This document shows, in pieces, positions 56,401 to 64,000 of a stretch of DNA of 64,000 nt. The number at the start of each line of letters is the position of its first letter. Within the stretch, counting starts at the first letter, position 1. A model generated the notes under the pieces. That model made no database searches, was not told the origin of the DNA, and worked only from the letters and a program-made list of their open reading frames with translations. A program made the position numbers and the translations under genes. The DNA is from Pseudomonadales bacterium (GTDB lineage Bacteria; Pseudomonadota; Gammaproteobacteria; Pseudomonadales; Azotimanducaceae), in NCBI GenBank assembly GCA_029251375.1, contig JAQXDL010000010.1, positions 248,001-312,000 on the forward strand, read 5' to 3'.

Positions 56401-57825
56401 ATGCCAGCAATCAAACCTCAGCGTGAATCTGCATCAAATCCGGTCGCCGATTCAAAGGCCTCGCAGGTGATCAATAGCCAAGACCTGACGCAGGGTTCAA
56501 TTAGCGGTCATCTCACACGGCTCACGATACCGATGTTTCTCGGCATCTCCTCGATGATCGTCGCCTCAATGATCGAGACCATCTATATCGGTGTACTCGG
56601 CGCTGAAGAACTCGCAGCCTTTAGCTTCACTTTGCCACTTTTGATGGGGCTTTCCAGCGTATCGATGGGCATCGGCACGGGCGCGGCGTCACTGATTGCG
56701 CGCGCTCAGGGTAGCGGCGACCGAGACAGAGTCCGTATGCTGAGTACTCACTCAATGATTCTGACAACAATGCTACTGGTCATTTTGATGATTGTTGGCT
56801 TTGCCACCAAAGAGGACCTGTTCATCGCGATGGGCGCCTCTGGCCGTGTTTTGACGCTGATCGAATCCTATACTGATATCTGGGTCATTGGGCTCGCTCT
56901 GTTTACGTGGCCTATGGTGGCTTCCACGGTTCTAAGATCGGTCGGTAACGCACGGGTGCCCGGGTTTATTATGACGAGCACGTCGGTGCTTCAGGTCATC
57001 GTTTCGCCGATTATGATTTTTGGCTTGCTCGGGCATCCAGAACTTGGTTTTGAAGGTGCAGCATGGGCGAGTATTGTTGTTGGTCTTATCAGAACACTTG
57101 CAATGTTTTGGGTACTGATCTCAGGCGAAAACCTCGTGTTGTTTAACTTCAGCGCTTTGGAAAAATTGATTCAATCAAGTCGCGAGATTCTCTATATTGG
57201 CATACCTTCGATGTTAAACAGCCTTATTGGGCCGGTATCAATGGCGGTCATACTTTGGCTACTTGCCAGCCATGGACCAGAAGTTGTCGCTGGCTTTGGC
57301 ATTACTTCCCGCTTTGAGATGTTACTAACAATGATATTGATGTCGTTGTCATCAAGCGTCGGACCTTTCGTAGGGCAAAATTGGGGCGCAAAACAGATAG
57401 ACCGAATATACAAAAGCCTAATGATTGCCTACAAATTCTGCTTAGCCTGGGGACTCCTGAGCTTTCTGCTGCTAGCACCATTCGGCGCGCCACTCGTCGG
57501 CTTAATCAACGATGACCCTCTGCTCGTCGAGTCCGCAAGTTGGTATCTACTCATCGTGCCATTGACGTTCGGCACACTTGGTGTCGGAATGATATCGGGC
57601 TCACTATTTGTTGCACTTGGCAGACCGATGCCAACAACCATACTGGCATTAATGCGCATGTTTATTATTCATCTGCCGTTGGCGATATTGATGAATATGT
57701 ACTGGGGCTATATCGGTATCTTCATCGCCACAGCGCTAGCCAATATTCTCATTGGGACGGTCGCCGTTATTTGGAGTCGGCGTGTTCTGGCAAGTGAAGT
57801 CGAGCGAGCCGGTCTAACCACTTAA
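56401..57825 (+). CDS. MATE-family efflux transporter
   Basis: 474 residues with about 12 transmembrane helices in two similar halves. The N-terminal half carries LTIPMFLGISSMIVASMIETIYIGVLGAEELAAF and GIGTGAASLIARAQGSGD, and the second half repeats the theme with GPVSMAVILWLLASHGPEVVAGFGITSRFE and SSSVGPFVGQNWGAKQ. It exports cationic or hydrophobic compounds using Na+ or H+. ATG 56401 has a weak ribosome site. The 10-bp repeat lies upstream. Confidence 0.93.
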   Translation: MPAIKPQRESASNPVADSKASQVINSQDLTQGSISGHLTRLTIPMFLGISSMIVASMIETIYIGVLGAEELAAFSFTLPLLMGLSSVSMGIGTGAASLIARAQGSGDRDRVRMLSTHSMILTTMLLVILMIVGFATKEDLFIAMGASGRVLTLIESYTDIWVIGLALFTWPMVASTVLRSVGNARVPGFIMTSTSVLQVIVSPIMIFGLLGHPELGFEGAAWASIVVGLIRTLAMFWVLISGENLVLFNFSALEKLIQSSREILYIGIPSMLNSLIGPVSMAVILWLLASHGPEVVAGFGITSRFEMLLTMILMSLSSSVGPFVGQNWGAKQIDRIYKSLMIAYKFCLAWGLLSFLLLAPFGAPLVGLINDDPLLVESASWYLLIVPLTFGTLGVGMISGSLFVALGRPMPTTILALMRMFIIHLPLAILMNMYWGYIGIFIATALANILIGTVAVIWSRRVLASEVERAGLTT

Positions 57826-57897
57826 GTTTCGGATCAACTCTATCTACTTCAAATTTAGCTATACCTTCAAGATATGTATCTCCTTGCCAGAAATGTT

Positions 57898-58278
57898 CTA
57901 GCCAGAAATCGCGGTGGTATAAGTCGCCAAATCAAAATAGTCGCGCCATACCTTTATTTTTCCACCTTCCATTTCAAAAACGCCGGTACAGGGAAGATCG
58001 ACAGCCTTGTCAGCAATGCGCGTTTTGTCCAACCGTTCGGCAATGACGACGTTACCATCACCAACAATATTAAGTAGTTCCCATTCCGTACTCTGCCAAT
58101 TTGCAGAGAAACCAGCAATAAACTTACCGAGCGCGTCGTGGCCTTGAACAGGCCCTGTTGGCATGTTGTGATATATGCCGTCTTCAGCAAAAAAACTTAC
58201 CAACTCTTCAACATCAAGGCGGCTCCAAGCCTGAACAAAATTTCGTACAATCTCGATATTGCTCTGTGTATTGCTCAT
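57898..58278 (-). CDS. Limonene-1,2-epoxide hydrolase-like protein
   Basis: 126 residues of the SnoaL/NTF2 fold. The epoxide hydrolase catalytic triad can be placed: Arg82 and Asp84 in ERLDKTR and Asp113 in VWRDYFD, spaced as in limonene-1,2-epoxide hydrolase (Arg99, Asp101, Asp132). It would open an epoxide with water. GGAGACGAG precedes ATG 58278. The gene is convergent with MATE and followed upstream by a TetR gene on the same strand. Confidence 0.8.
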   Translation of the reverse strand: MSNTQSNIEIVRNFVQAWSRLDVEELVSFFAEDGIYHNMPTGPVQGHDALGKFIAGFSANWQSTEWELLNIVGDGNVVIAERLDKTRIADKAVDLPCTGVFEMEGGKIKVWRDYFDLATYTTAISG

Positions 58279-58461
58279 TTATTCTCGTCTCCGTTGAAAA
58301 CTAACGCATTAAATTCGATTCGGTTAAGTACCCAGTATACGCATTTCAGCAAGGTAGACCGCGTTTACACAATCATCCGCGGTCTCAGTAGTACGATACC
58401 AGAAGCACGCTTGGGCGACACAAGCCAGCGTTTATCGTACTCGTATTTTTCCAGTTTCCAA

Positions 58462-59082
58462 CTAGTTTCGCTGACCCAGACCATCTACAAGAGTCGTAAG
58501 AAATTGCTCGGCTATTTCAGAATAGCTCCCTTTTCTGCCGTCTCGGTGCCAATAGGGCAACCAATTGAACGCACCAAAAATAGCAGCTGCGGTGAACTTG
58601 GGGTCGCAAGGCTTAATAGAGCCCTCTTCGACACCTTCTTTAAGCAATTGCCGAATAGCAAAATCAACTTTCTTATAGCCTTCGTGAAGAACTGCCCGAC
58701 TCTCTTGTGATAGCACATCGTTTTGGCAGCGCACTAAACACGCGCCAAAATCATTAGAGAGTACCTGTGCATTTAAACGGAAGAAGGCCTCAAGTCTATC
58801 CAAGGGCGGACGTTCGACGTTTGCGTGCTCAGCATCCTGCATCGCCGTATTCAGGTATTGGAACGCTAGCTGGGAACATTCGAATAGAATCTCATCCTTA
58901 CTACTAATGTAGTAGTACAGCGTACGCTTGGAGACCTTCAACTCTGTTGCGATATCGTCCAGAGAGGTTCGATCAAACCCGCGCTCACTAAATAGCCTCG
59001 CGCCAATCTGCAGAACAGCAAGACGCTTTTGTTCACGTTGCCCTTCTTTGCTGAAAGCGGTTTTTGTTCCTGCAGTCTTCAA
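58462..59082 (-). CDS. TetR-family transcriptional regulator
   Basis: 206 residues from TTG 59082. The N-terminal helix-turn-helix is seen in LFSERGFDRTSLDDIATELKVSKRTLYYYISSKDE-type sequence (about 32-66), with TSLDDIA and LYYYISSKDEI as markers; the C-terminal half is a TetR_C helical domain with a TetR_C_33-like ligand pocket. It may control the neighbouring epoxide-hydrolase-like gene and the Rieske oxygenase. Possible operator repeats lie upstream. Confidence 0.88.
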   Translation of the reverse strand: MKTAGTKTAFSKEGQREQKRLAVLQIGARLFSERGFDRTSLDDIATELKVSKRTLYYYISSKDEILFECSQLAFQYLNTAMQDAEHANVERPPLDRLEAFFRLNAQVLSNDFGACLVRCQNDVLSQESRAVLHEGYKKVDFAIRQLLKEGVEEGSIKPCDPKFTAAAIFGAFNWLPYWHRDGRKGSYSEIAEQFLTTLVDGLGQRN

Positions 59083-59112
59083 TATAACGCTCGCTTATAA
59101 ATGCTATGAAGG

Positions 59113-59168
59113 ATTAGCGCTGTAAAGTGTTAGATCAGACATCAGTTAAGCCAAGACGCATTAGCGCT
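59113..59168 (-). promoter_or_regulatory. Candidate operator: two ATTAGCGCT direct repeats upstream of the TetR gene
   Basis: ATTAGCGCT occurs at 59113-59121 and 59160-59168, the second extending to the palindrome TAGCGCTA. Both lie in the 139-bp gap upstream of the TetR-family gene. Autoregulation is typical of the family, but this assignment is weak. Confidence 0.3.
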
Positions 59169-59221
59169 ATATTCTGTCACTAGGATCGCAGAACGGCAAA
59201 GGCGTAGCATCTAAATCATGC

Positions 59222-60382
59222 TCAATTCACTATCTTAATCACATCCGTTTCAAGCTCATCCAGCTTCTTAAGATAGCGCGCCAAATTTTTATGCAGATGA
59301 CCGATCGCCGACTCAAAACGGCCAAATCGATAATGTGTGTTCGCACCTGAACCAATGGCGGCTTGAATATCAGTGACCACTTTTGCATCTTCTTTGTTGC
59401 CGGTCTCCGTCAGGAAGGCAACGTCTTTTTTAGCGCGGGCTAATATCTCATCGGTTAATGCCGCGCCATCAGGTAATGGCAATGTAAGCTTGTAATGAAA
59501 GTAACGCGTTTTCGTCGGCGATTCGGGTTCCGCGAGGGTGACGTCATAGTGCTGCGAAAGCCTGTTAACAGAAGCGAAGGGAAAGATACGATTAACCAGT
59601 GTCACCATTCGATCAAGTGACAGATTTTTGCGCGGCGCATCGCGCAGTTTTTCAATACGCCGAAAGGGATAACAAACACGGGCGTTCGGCCCCTGCATTT
59701 CAACCACATTTAGATTGTCATAACCGTAGGGAAAGAAGGTTTCAGGATGGGTCGGCTTAATGTGATAGCCCTCTAGCGTACCTTCCGCCGTCAGCTTCCA
59801 GTTGATGTCGTCTTCTGACTCGCTTGAATCAAACAGCACCTGATCGTCGGTCAATAACGCTGGCAAAGACTCCAACGCGCCAGGGCCAACGGGTTCGTCT
59901 TGGGTGACAAACACTAGACCACCTTGAATATCGACCGAATGAACCGGCACCAAGCCATTTTCATCTTTATCAAGATCAGGGAAGCCATGTTCGTGCGGCA
60001 CATATTCAAGGCGACCATCTAGTCGGTAGGCCCAGCCATGATAAGTACAACGAAATATTTTGGTACAGCCGGAACCTTCCGCCAATTGCATACCGCGGTG
60101 TCGACAGGCGTTACGAAACGCACGGATATTACCCTCTAAATCTCGAACAACCACAATCGGTACACCGGCAGAGTTTCTTGCCACGTAGGAGCCCAGTTCA
60201 GGCAATGCCGCAACGGGGCAAAATGCAATGGGTAGTCGTCGCATGAGCCGACGCTCGGCGTCAAAGCGCGCTTGCGAACTATAGTTTTCCACCGGCTCGT
60301 ACCAGTCTTCTTCACCCAGATCGGTTGTGCCGTTATCAATGTGACTGAGGATATGATCAAGGAGTTCCGGATCATTGCGCAT
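59222..60382 (-). CDS. Rieske non-haem iron oxygenase, alpha subunit
   Basis: 386 residues. The Rieske [2Fe-2S] ligands are Cys93, His95, Cys112 and His115 (ACRHRGMQL ... FRCTYHGWAY). The mononuclear iron site has His207 and His212 (GYHIKPTHPE), with the third Asp likely in VVTDIQ near the C-terminus. It would oxygenate an aromatic, amine or similar substrate using electrons from a reductase encoded elsewhere. It starts ATG 60382 with a weak ribosome site. No beta subunit, ferredoxin or reductase is next to it. Confidence 0.92.
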   Translation of the reverse strand: MRNDPELLDHILSHIDNGTTDLGEEDWYEPVENYSSQARFDAERRLMRRLPIAFCPVAALPELGSYVARNSAGVPIVVVRDLEGNIRAFRNACRHRGMQLAEGSGCTKIFRCTYHGWAYRLDGRLEYVPHEHGFPDLDKDENGLVPVHSVDIQGGLVFVTQDEPVGPGALESLPALLTDDQVLFDSSESEDDINWKLTAEGTLEGYHIKPTHPETFFPYGYDNLNVVEMQGPNARVCYPFRRIEKLRDAPRKNLSLDRMVTLVNRIFPFASVNRLSQHYDVTLAEPESPTKTRYFHYKLTLPLPDGAALTDEILARAKKDVAFLTETGNKEDAKVVTDIQAAIGSGANTHYRFGRFESAIGHLHKNLARYLKKLDELETDVIKIVN

Positions 60383-60464
60383 AATGGTTTGCTCAAGACT
60401 TTTCGATTGAGCATCAATCTACGGACTGGTTACAGTATCGTCAAGAGAGTCGGTCTTTACACCG

Positions 60465-61025
60465 TTAAGCAGGCGCTTGCGTTTTCAAAAATTCGGCGAT
60501 TACGTCGACCAAATCGTCCACGGGCCGTTCTTCTTTTATCTCCAATAATGCCGCGCAGTATTTGTCGATAAAACCGCGTTCCGTAGGCAAGCTGCGGCCT
60601 GCAAGCTCCCCTGTTTCATAAGAGGCCGCCCACTTCATAAAGCCTGTGTTCTCTTCGTGCATATCGCCACCAGGATCAATTCGGTCGCCAAACCGTTGAC
60701 GCTCGCGCGGCATTAATCTATTCAATCTGAGTGAGGCGCCAACATTCAAAAGTACCGCATGGGTAAAATTAAGATCAGACAACTCCCACGAACAGACAGA
60801 GCCGCTAAGTATCCATGCGTCGTGTGATTGAACAACGTCGATGATTCGCTGGTTTCGTTCGTCTTTGGAATATTGTTCAACAAAGGGCGGGTCGGACGGT
60901 TTATGGAAAAAATCGTCCGAGTCAAAGCAGGCAACACCCAGTCTTCGAGCTAGCGCTTCAGCTGTGGTTGTGGCACCTGAACCGGGACCGCCTGTTATCA
61001 ACAGCTGAACGTTGCTCATTGGCAT
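60465..61025 (-). CDS. P-loop NTPase, adenylate-kinase-like fold, with altered Walker A
   Basis: 186 residues. The P-loop is GGPGSGATTT near 12-21 with Ala where Lys is expected. This fits the known group of P-loop proteins with a GSGTTT-type loop lacking the Lys, so loss of function need not follow. Other markers are the acidic ACFDSDDFF and RLNRLMPRERQRFG (LID-like arginines). It may phosphorylate a small molecule. GNAT is 45 bp upstream on the same strand, and the Rieske gene follows after 82 bp. Confidence 0.82.
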   Translation of the reverse strand: MPMSNVQLLITGGPGSGATTTAEALARRLGVACFDSDDFFHKPSDPPFVEQYSKDERNQRIIDVVQSHDAWILSGSVCSWELSDLNFTHAVLLNVGASLRLNRLMPRERQRFGDRIDPGGDMHEENTGFMKWAASYETGELAGRSLPTERGFIDKYCAALLEIKEERPVDDLVDVIAEFLKTQAPA

Positions 61026-61070
61026 TAGTGCTTACGCTTTGGCTGCTGATTAGAAGGTTTCAACTCCACG

Positions 61071-61577
61071 CTAGCTACCAGCATAAAAAGCTTCGTGAAA
61101 TGCAAACTGACCGACCGGTTTAGTTTCGCCGACCAGCCTTAGCATGAAGTATTCCTTTGGTTCATTATCTGGGCAATGCTCGGCGGCTGGCTCAAACCCA
61201 TGCCGGCTGTAGTAAAGTGGATTGCCTGTCAGTATGCAGCCCCAAGCACCTTGTTCTGTGATGACTTTCATGCCCGCTTCAATCAACATTGCACCGATGC
61301 CTTCTCTCTGACGTGCAGGCATCACTGAGACGGGCCCCAAGGCGAACCAATGACCAACATCGCTGGATATTGTTGCAGGTGAGAACGTAATTTGGCCAAC
61401 CACCTCATCAACGTCGGTTGCCACAAGTGAAACTGTTAGCGCTCCACAGGCGCGTAAGCTATTAACGAGATCTTGTTCATCGCCACCGGCATAAGGTTTA
61501 CCTTCGAACGCAGCTTTGGTCAGATGCCAGATGGCGTCTCGATCAGTTTCACTCTCTGGGCGTATTGTAGTTGTCAT
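61071..61577 (-). CDS. GNAT-family N-acetyltransferase (YhbS-like)
   Basis: 168 residues. ATG 61577 is chosen because GAAAGGTG lies at the right distance and the first residues (TTTIRPESETDRDAIW) match the usual GNAT opening; the frame extends to 61628 without support. The acetyl-CoA loop is VSVMPARQREGIGAMLIEAG, and GCILTGNPLYYSRHGFEPA is the C-terminal half. It acetylates an amine, of unknown identity. Divergent from metY. Confidence 0.88.
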   Translation of the reverse strand: MTTTIRPESETDRDAIWHLTKAAFEGKPYAGGDEQDLVNSLRACGALTVSLVATDVDEVVGQITFSPATISSDVGHWFALGPVSVMPARQREGIGAMLIEAGMKVITEQGAWGCILTGNPLYYSRHGFEPAAEHCPDNEPKEYFMLRLVGETKPVGQFAFHEAFYAGS

Positions 61578-61741
61578 ATGACACCTTTCACTGTGTTGAA
61601 CCGGATTAGTTTGCTGACTGCCAGACACTTTGAACGAATTGACGACAACAGAATTGTGGAATAAGTATACTGTGCATTAGATTGTGCTCCACGTATGGAA
61701 CAAATAAATATCAACGTACACAAAATTAGCCGGAGAGCCAG

Positions 61742-63052
61742 ATGGCCCAACCACCCACTCACAACTTTGACACCCTGAGCCTACATGCAGGTCAACAACC
61801 CGATCCCGCCACCGGCGCTCGGGCGACGCCGATCTATCAATCAGCTTCTTTTGTTTTTAAAGATACTGATACGGCTGTGGGCTTATTCAATATTGAGCGG
61901 GCCGGCCACGTCTACTCGCGTATTTCTAACCCTACTAATGCCGTGCTAGAAGAGCGCATTGCCACGTTAGATAACGGCGTTGGCGCAATTGCCACGGCCA
62001 GCGGTCAGGCGGCATTACATTTGGCGATCACCACAATCTTAAGCGCGGGCGATCATATTGTTGCATCACGAAGTATCTATGGCGGCAGTCATAATCTGTT
62101 GGACTACACATTAAGACGCTTTGGTATCGAGACAACGTTTGTTGACCCTCGTGACCCCGCCGCATTCAAAGCTGCAATTCAACCCAATACAAAACTTGTC
62201 TTCTCCGAGATTGTTGGCAACCCCGGACTTGAAGTGCTCGACATCCCGGCGGTTTCAGATGTTGCCCATGCTGCAGGTTTGCCATTATTAGTTGATGCCA
62301 CGTTTACAACACCTTACCTGTGTCGGCCGATCGATTTCGGCGCAGACCTGGTGATGCATTCGGCAACCAAGTTTCTCTCTGGGCATGGCATTGTCATTGG
62401 CGGGCTGCTTGTCGATGGCGGTACATTCAATTGGGCCGCGTCCGGTAAGTTTCCAACAATGACGGAGCCTTATGAGGGTTTTCACAATCTCAATTTTGCC
62501 GAAGAGTTTGGACCTGCTGCCTATATCACACGAGCAAGGCGCGAAGGATTAAGGGACTTTGGCGCATGTATGAGCCCCACAACGGCCTTCCATGTACTGC
62601 AGGGCATCGAAACGCTATCGCTGCGCATGGATCGGCACATCGAAAATACCAAAGCGGTCGTCGAATTCCTCACCGAACAAGAGCAGGTCGAGTGGGTTAA
62701 TCACCCGCTTCTACCGGATCACCCTGATCACGCCTTAGCAAAACAGCTTATGCCTAAGGGTGTTAGTGCCGTTTTTAGCTTTGGTATAAAAGGCGGCCGC
62801 GAAGCTGGTATCAAATTCATAGAAAACCTAGAAATATTTTCTCACCTAGCAAACGTAGGTGATGCAAAATCGTTGGTTATTCATCCAGCTAGTACCACGC
62901 ACCATCGTATGGATAGTGATTCACTCGAAGCGTCGGGCATTTCAGAAGGATTGATTAGGCTCTCTATTGGTCTAGAAGACAAAAATGATCTAACAGCCGA
63001 CCTACGTCGCGGCTTAAGAGCATCACAACCTCGCCAAAAGAAGAAGGGATAA
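61742..63052 (+). CDS. metY: O-acetylhomoserine sulfhydrylase (aminocarboxypropyltransferase)
   Basis: 436 residues, the length of MetY. It is a PLP enzyme of the Cys/Met metabolism class: TLSLHAGQQPDPATGARATPIYQS, then YSRISNPTNAVLEERIATL, and the Schiff-base Lys in HSATKFLSGHG. It makes homocysteine from O-acetylhomoserine and sulfide. GGAGAGCC precedes ATG 61742. An alpha/beta hydrolase starts 4 bp after its stop and is surely co-transcribed with it; this is not metX, which is longer and lacks this build. Confidence 0.93.
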   Translation: MAQPPTHNFDTLSLHAGQQPDPATGARATPIYQSASFVFKDTDTAVGLFNIERAGHVYSRISNPTNAVLEERIATLDNGVGAIATASGQAALHLAITTILSAGDHIVASRSIYGGSHNLLDYTLRRFGIETTFVDPRDPAAFKAAIQPNTKLVFSEIVGNPGLEVLDIPAVSDVAHAAGLPLLVDATFTTPYLCRPIDFGADLVMHSATKFLSGHGIVIGGLLVDGGTFNWAASGKFPTMTEPYEGFHNLNFAEEFGPAAYITRARREGLRDFGACMSPTTAFHVLQGIETLSLRMDRHIENTKAVVEFLTEQEQVEWVNHPLLPDHPDHALAKQLMPKGVSAVFSFGIKGGREAGIKFIENLEIFSHLANVGDAKSLVIHPASTTHHRMDSDSLEASGISEGLIRLSIGLEDKNDLTADLRRGLRASQPRQKKKG

Positions 63053-63056
63053 AGAG

Positions 63057-63845
63057 ATGTACGCAACCGTTAACAATCTACAAACCTTCTACAGTGTCGG
63101 CAACGGCACCATTGCAAAGGATCAGCCGAGCGTCATCTTTTTACATGGTGCTGGCATGGATCACACCGTTTGGGTTTTACCGGCACGCTATTTTGCAAGG
63201 CATAATTACAATGTGTTTTCTCTAGACTTCCCAGGCAATGGGCGTTCGGAAGGTGCACCGTTGACAACGATCGAGGCGCTGTCAGATTGGCTGGCAGAAT
63301 TCATGAAGGTGTTGGAAATTGATCAAGCGGCGATCGTTGGTCATTCCATGGGATCCTTGGTATCGATTAACTTCGCCGCCCGTTATCCGGAAAAAACTCG
63401 AGTCATGGCGTTATTGGGCACATCAACACCCATGCCTGTGACGCCGTTATTACTGGATGCAGCAAAAGACAACAATCATGACGCAATCGACATGACGAAC
63501 ACGTGGAGTCACAGCAGCTTCGGTCAAATTGGTGGTAGCGAAAATCCGGGCATGTGCATGATGGTATCTGGACAACGTCTTTTAGAACGTTCAAAAGAAA
63601 ACGCTTTTTTCACGGGCTTGAATGCCTGCAATGACTTTGTCGATGGTGACGAGCTAGTGAAGAAAATCGAGGCTGAAACATTGGTTATCATCGGCAAACA
63701 AGACAAGATGACCGCGGCAATTGGCGCCCAGAAAGTGGCAAGCGCTATTGGCAATGCAAGAGTGTGTCTACTGTCACCCTGCGGTCATTCAATGCTGTCT
63801 GAGCAACCCAACGCAGTGCTGGATGCTTTGGCGACGATTGTTTAG
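63057..63845 (+). CDS. Alpha/beta hydrolase coupled to metY
   Basis: 262 residues with a complete triad: Ser97 (GHSMG), Asp216 (GKQDKMT) and His244 (CGHSM), and the oxyanion loop LHGAGMDHTVW. The short cap suggests an esterase or lactonase rather than homoserine acetyltransferase, which is 350-380 residues long. AAGGGATAAAGAG precedes ATG 63057. It begins 4 bp after metY. The substrate is unknown. Confidence 0.88.
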   Translation: MYATVNNLQTFYSVGNGTIAKDQPSVIFLHGAGMDHTVWVLPARYFARHNYNVFSLDFPGNGRSEGAPLTTIEALSDWLAEFMKVLEIDQAAIVGHSMGSLVSINFAARYPEKTRVMALLGTSTPMPVTPLLLDAAKDNNHDAIDMTNTWSHSSFGQIGGSENPGMCMMVSGQRLLERSKENAFFTGLNACNDFVDGDELVKKIEAETLVIIGKQDKMTAAIGAQKVASAIGNARVCLLSPCGHSMLSEQPNAVLDALATIV

Positions 63846-64000
63846 CTGTTGTCTATTGATCGCCTAGCAATCGCTGCAGAGTGGCTTTCTGCGTTGACGA
63901 GCCAGTTATTTCTAGAGCTGTCCGCGCGCAACATTTTGACCGTCGACACAGCTAACAGTAAATAGACAAATAGTATCGGCACCGATGCAACGATCGACGC
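63842..64000 (-). CDS. C-terminal end of a membrane protein running off the window
   Basis: On the minus strand a frame is open from the right edge for 52 codons and stops at TAA 63844-63842, overlapping the hydrolase stop by 4 bases. It encodes VPILFVYLLLAVSTVKML, a transmembrane-like segment, then a polar tail ending RRSIDNS. No start is in view. It looks like the end of a larger membrane protein, but the sample is short. Confidence 0.45.
   Translation of the reverse strand, partial: ASIVASVPILFVYLLLAVSTVKMLRADSSRNNWLVNAESHSAAIARRSIDNS

Noticed and set aside
58138-58710. Plus-strand frame of 190 codons
   Set aside because: It runs antisense across the epoxide-hydrolase-like and TetR genes, both supported by clear motifs, and carries no motif itself.
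63057-63845. Homoserine O-acetyltransferase (metX) next to metY
   Set aside because: The protein is only 262 residues with a short cap; MetX proteins are longer and have different active-site surroundings.
1-64000. Mobile element, prophage or integrated island
   Set aside because: No transposase, integrase, phage structural gene, terminal inverted repeat or tRNA-associated boundary was seen; gene style is even along the window.

Overview
The window reads as chromosomal DNA of a free-living, probably marine, heterotrophic gammaproteobacterium. This is inference: GC content looks intermediate by eye, genes are packed on both strands in short operons with Shine-Dalgarno sites, and the content is lipid/xenobiotic catabolism (CoA enzymes, Fe(II)/2-oxoglutarate dioxygenases, flavin monooxygenases, F420/LLM-type oxidoreductase, Rieske oxygenase) with TIGR02450, DksA-like, RND and MATE genes. 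No rRNA, tRNA, CRISPR array, insertion sequence or prophage was recognised.

Layout. 1-9 kb: a truncated Baeyer-Villiger-type monooxygenase behind an ECF sigma factor with a SnoaL-like tail, then small hypothetical and membrane genes, a MOSC-domain relic, a SAM methyltransferase and a 2-hydroxyacid dehydrogenase. 9-17 kb: Na+/solute symporter, TauD-family dioxygenase and D-aminoacylase-like amidohydrolase on the minus strand, then thiolase, an alpha/beta hydrolase and an LLM oxidoreductase. 17.8-19.5 kb: a compact trio of coiled-coil protein, two-helix membrane protein and NADAR N-glycosidase. 19.5-24 kb: MDR reductase, an alpha/beta hydrolase fused to a polytopic membrane domain, a small exported protein and a GST.

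24-31 kb: a minus-strand operon of two PhyH dioxygenases, a MaoC-like hotdog protein and a flavin monooxygenase, with an acyl-CoA synthetase nearby; together they look like a pathway that activates, hydroxylates and cleaves an unknown acyl or terpenoid substrate. 31-37 kb: an exported PQQ-type beta-propeller coupled to an RDD membrane protein, facing a translationally coupled operon of an S33-family lipoprotein hydrolase and an ABC exporter. 36-43 kb: CaiB/BaiF CoA-transferase, SDR, MHS-family transporter, ACMSD-like amidohydrolase and a further PhyH protein. 43-48 kb: an RND pump followed by a clear relic of a hybrid sensor kinase. 48-54 kb: second MDR reductase, class-C-type serine hydrolase, enoyl-CoA hydratase, NTF2-like protein, DksA-like protein and a phosphopantetheinyl transferase carrying an in-frame minisatellite. 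54-64 kb: Gfo/Idh/MocA oxidoreductase, a DUF6644-type membrane operon with a 41-residue micro-protein, MATE exporter, epoxide-hydrolase-like protein, TetR regulator, Rieske oxygenase, P-loop kinase-like protein, GNAT, O-acetylhomoserine sulfhydrylase (MetY) and an alpha/beta hydrolase.

The most unusual structural theme is a series of unrelated short tandem repeats (units of 8, about 13, 15, 12, 14, 12 and 10 bp). Most sit at gene boundaries, one sits inside a coding sequence, and several lie just upstream of start codons. The best candidates for undescribed functional units are the coiled-coil/2-TM/NADAR trio, the DUF6644 pair with its micro-protein, the tandem PhyH operon and the S33-lipoprotein/ABC exporter operon.
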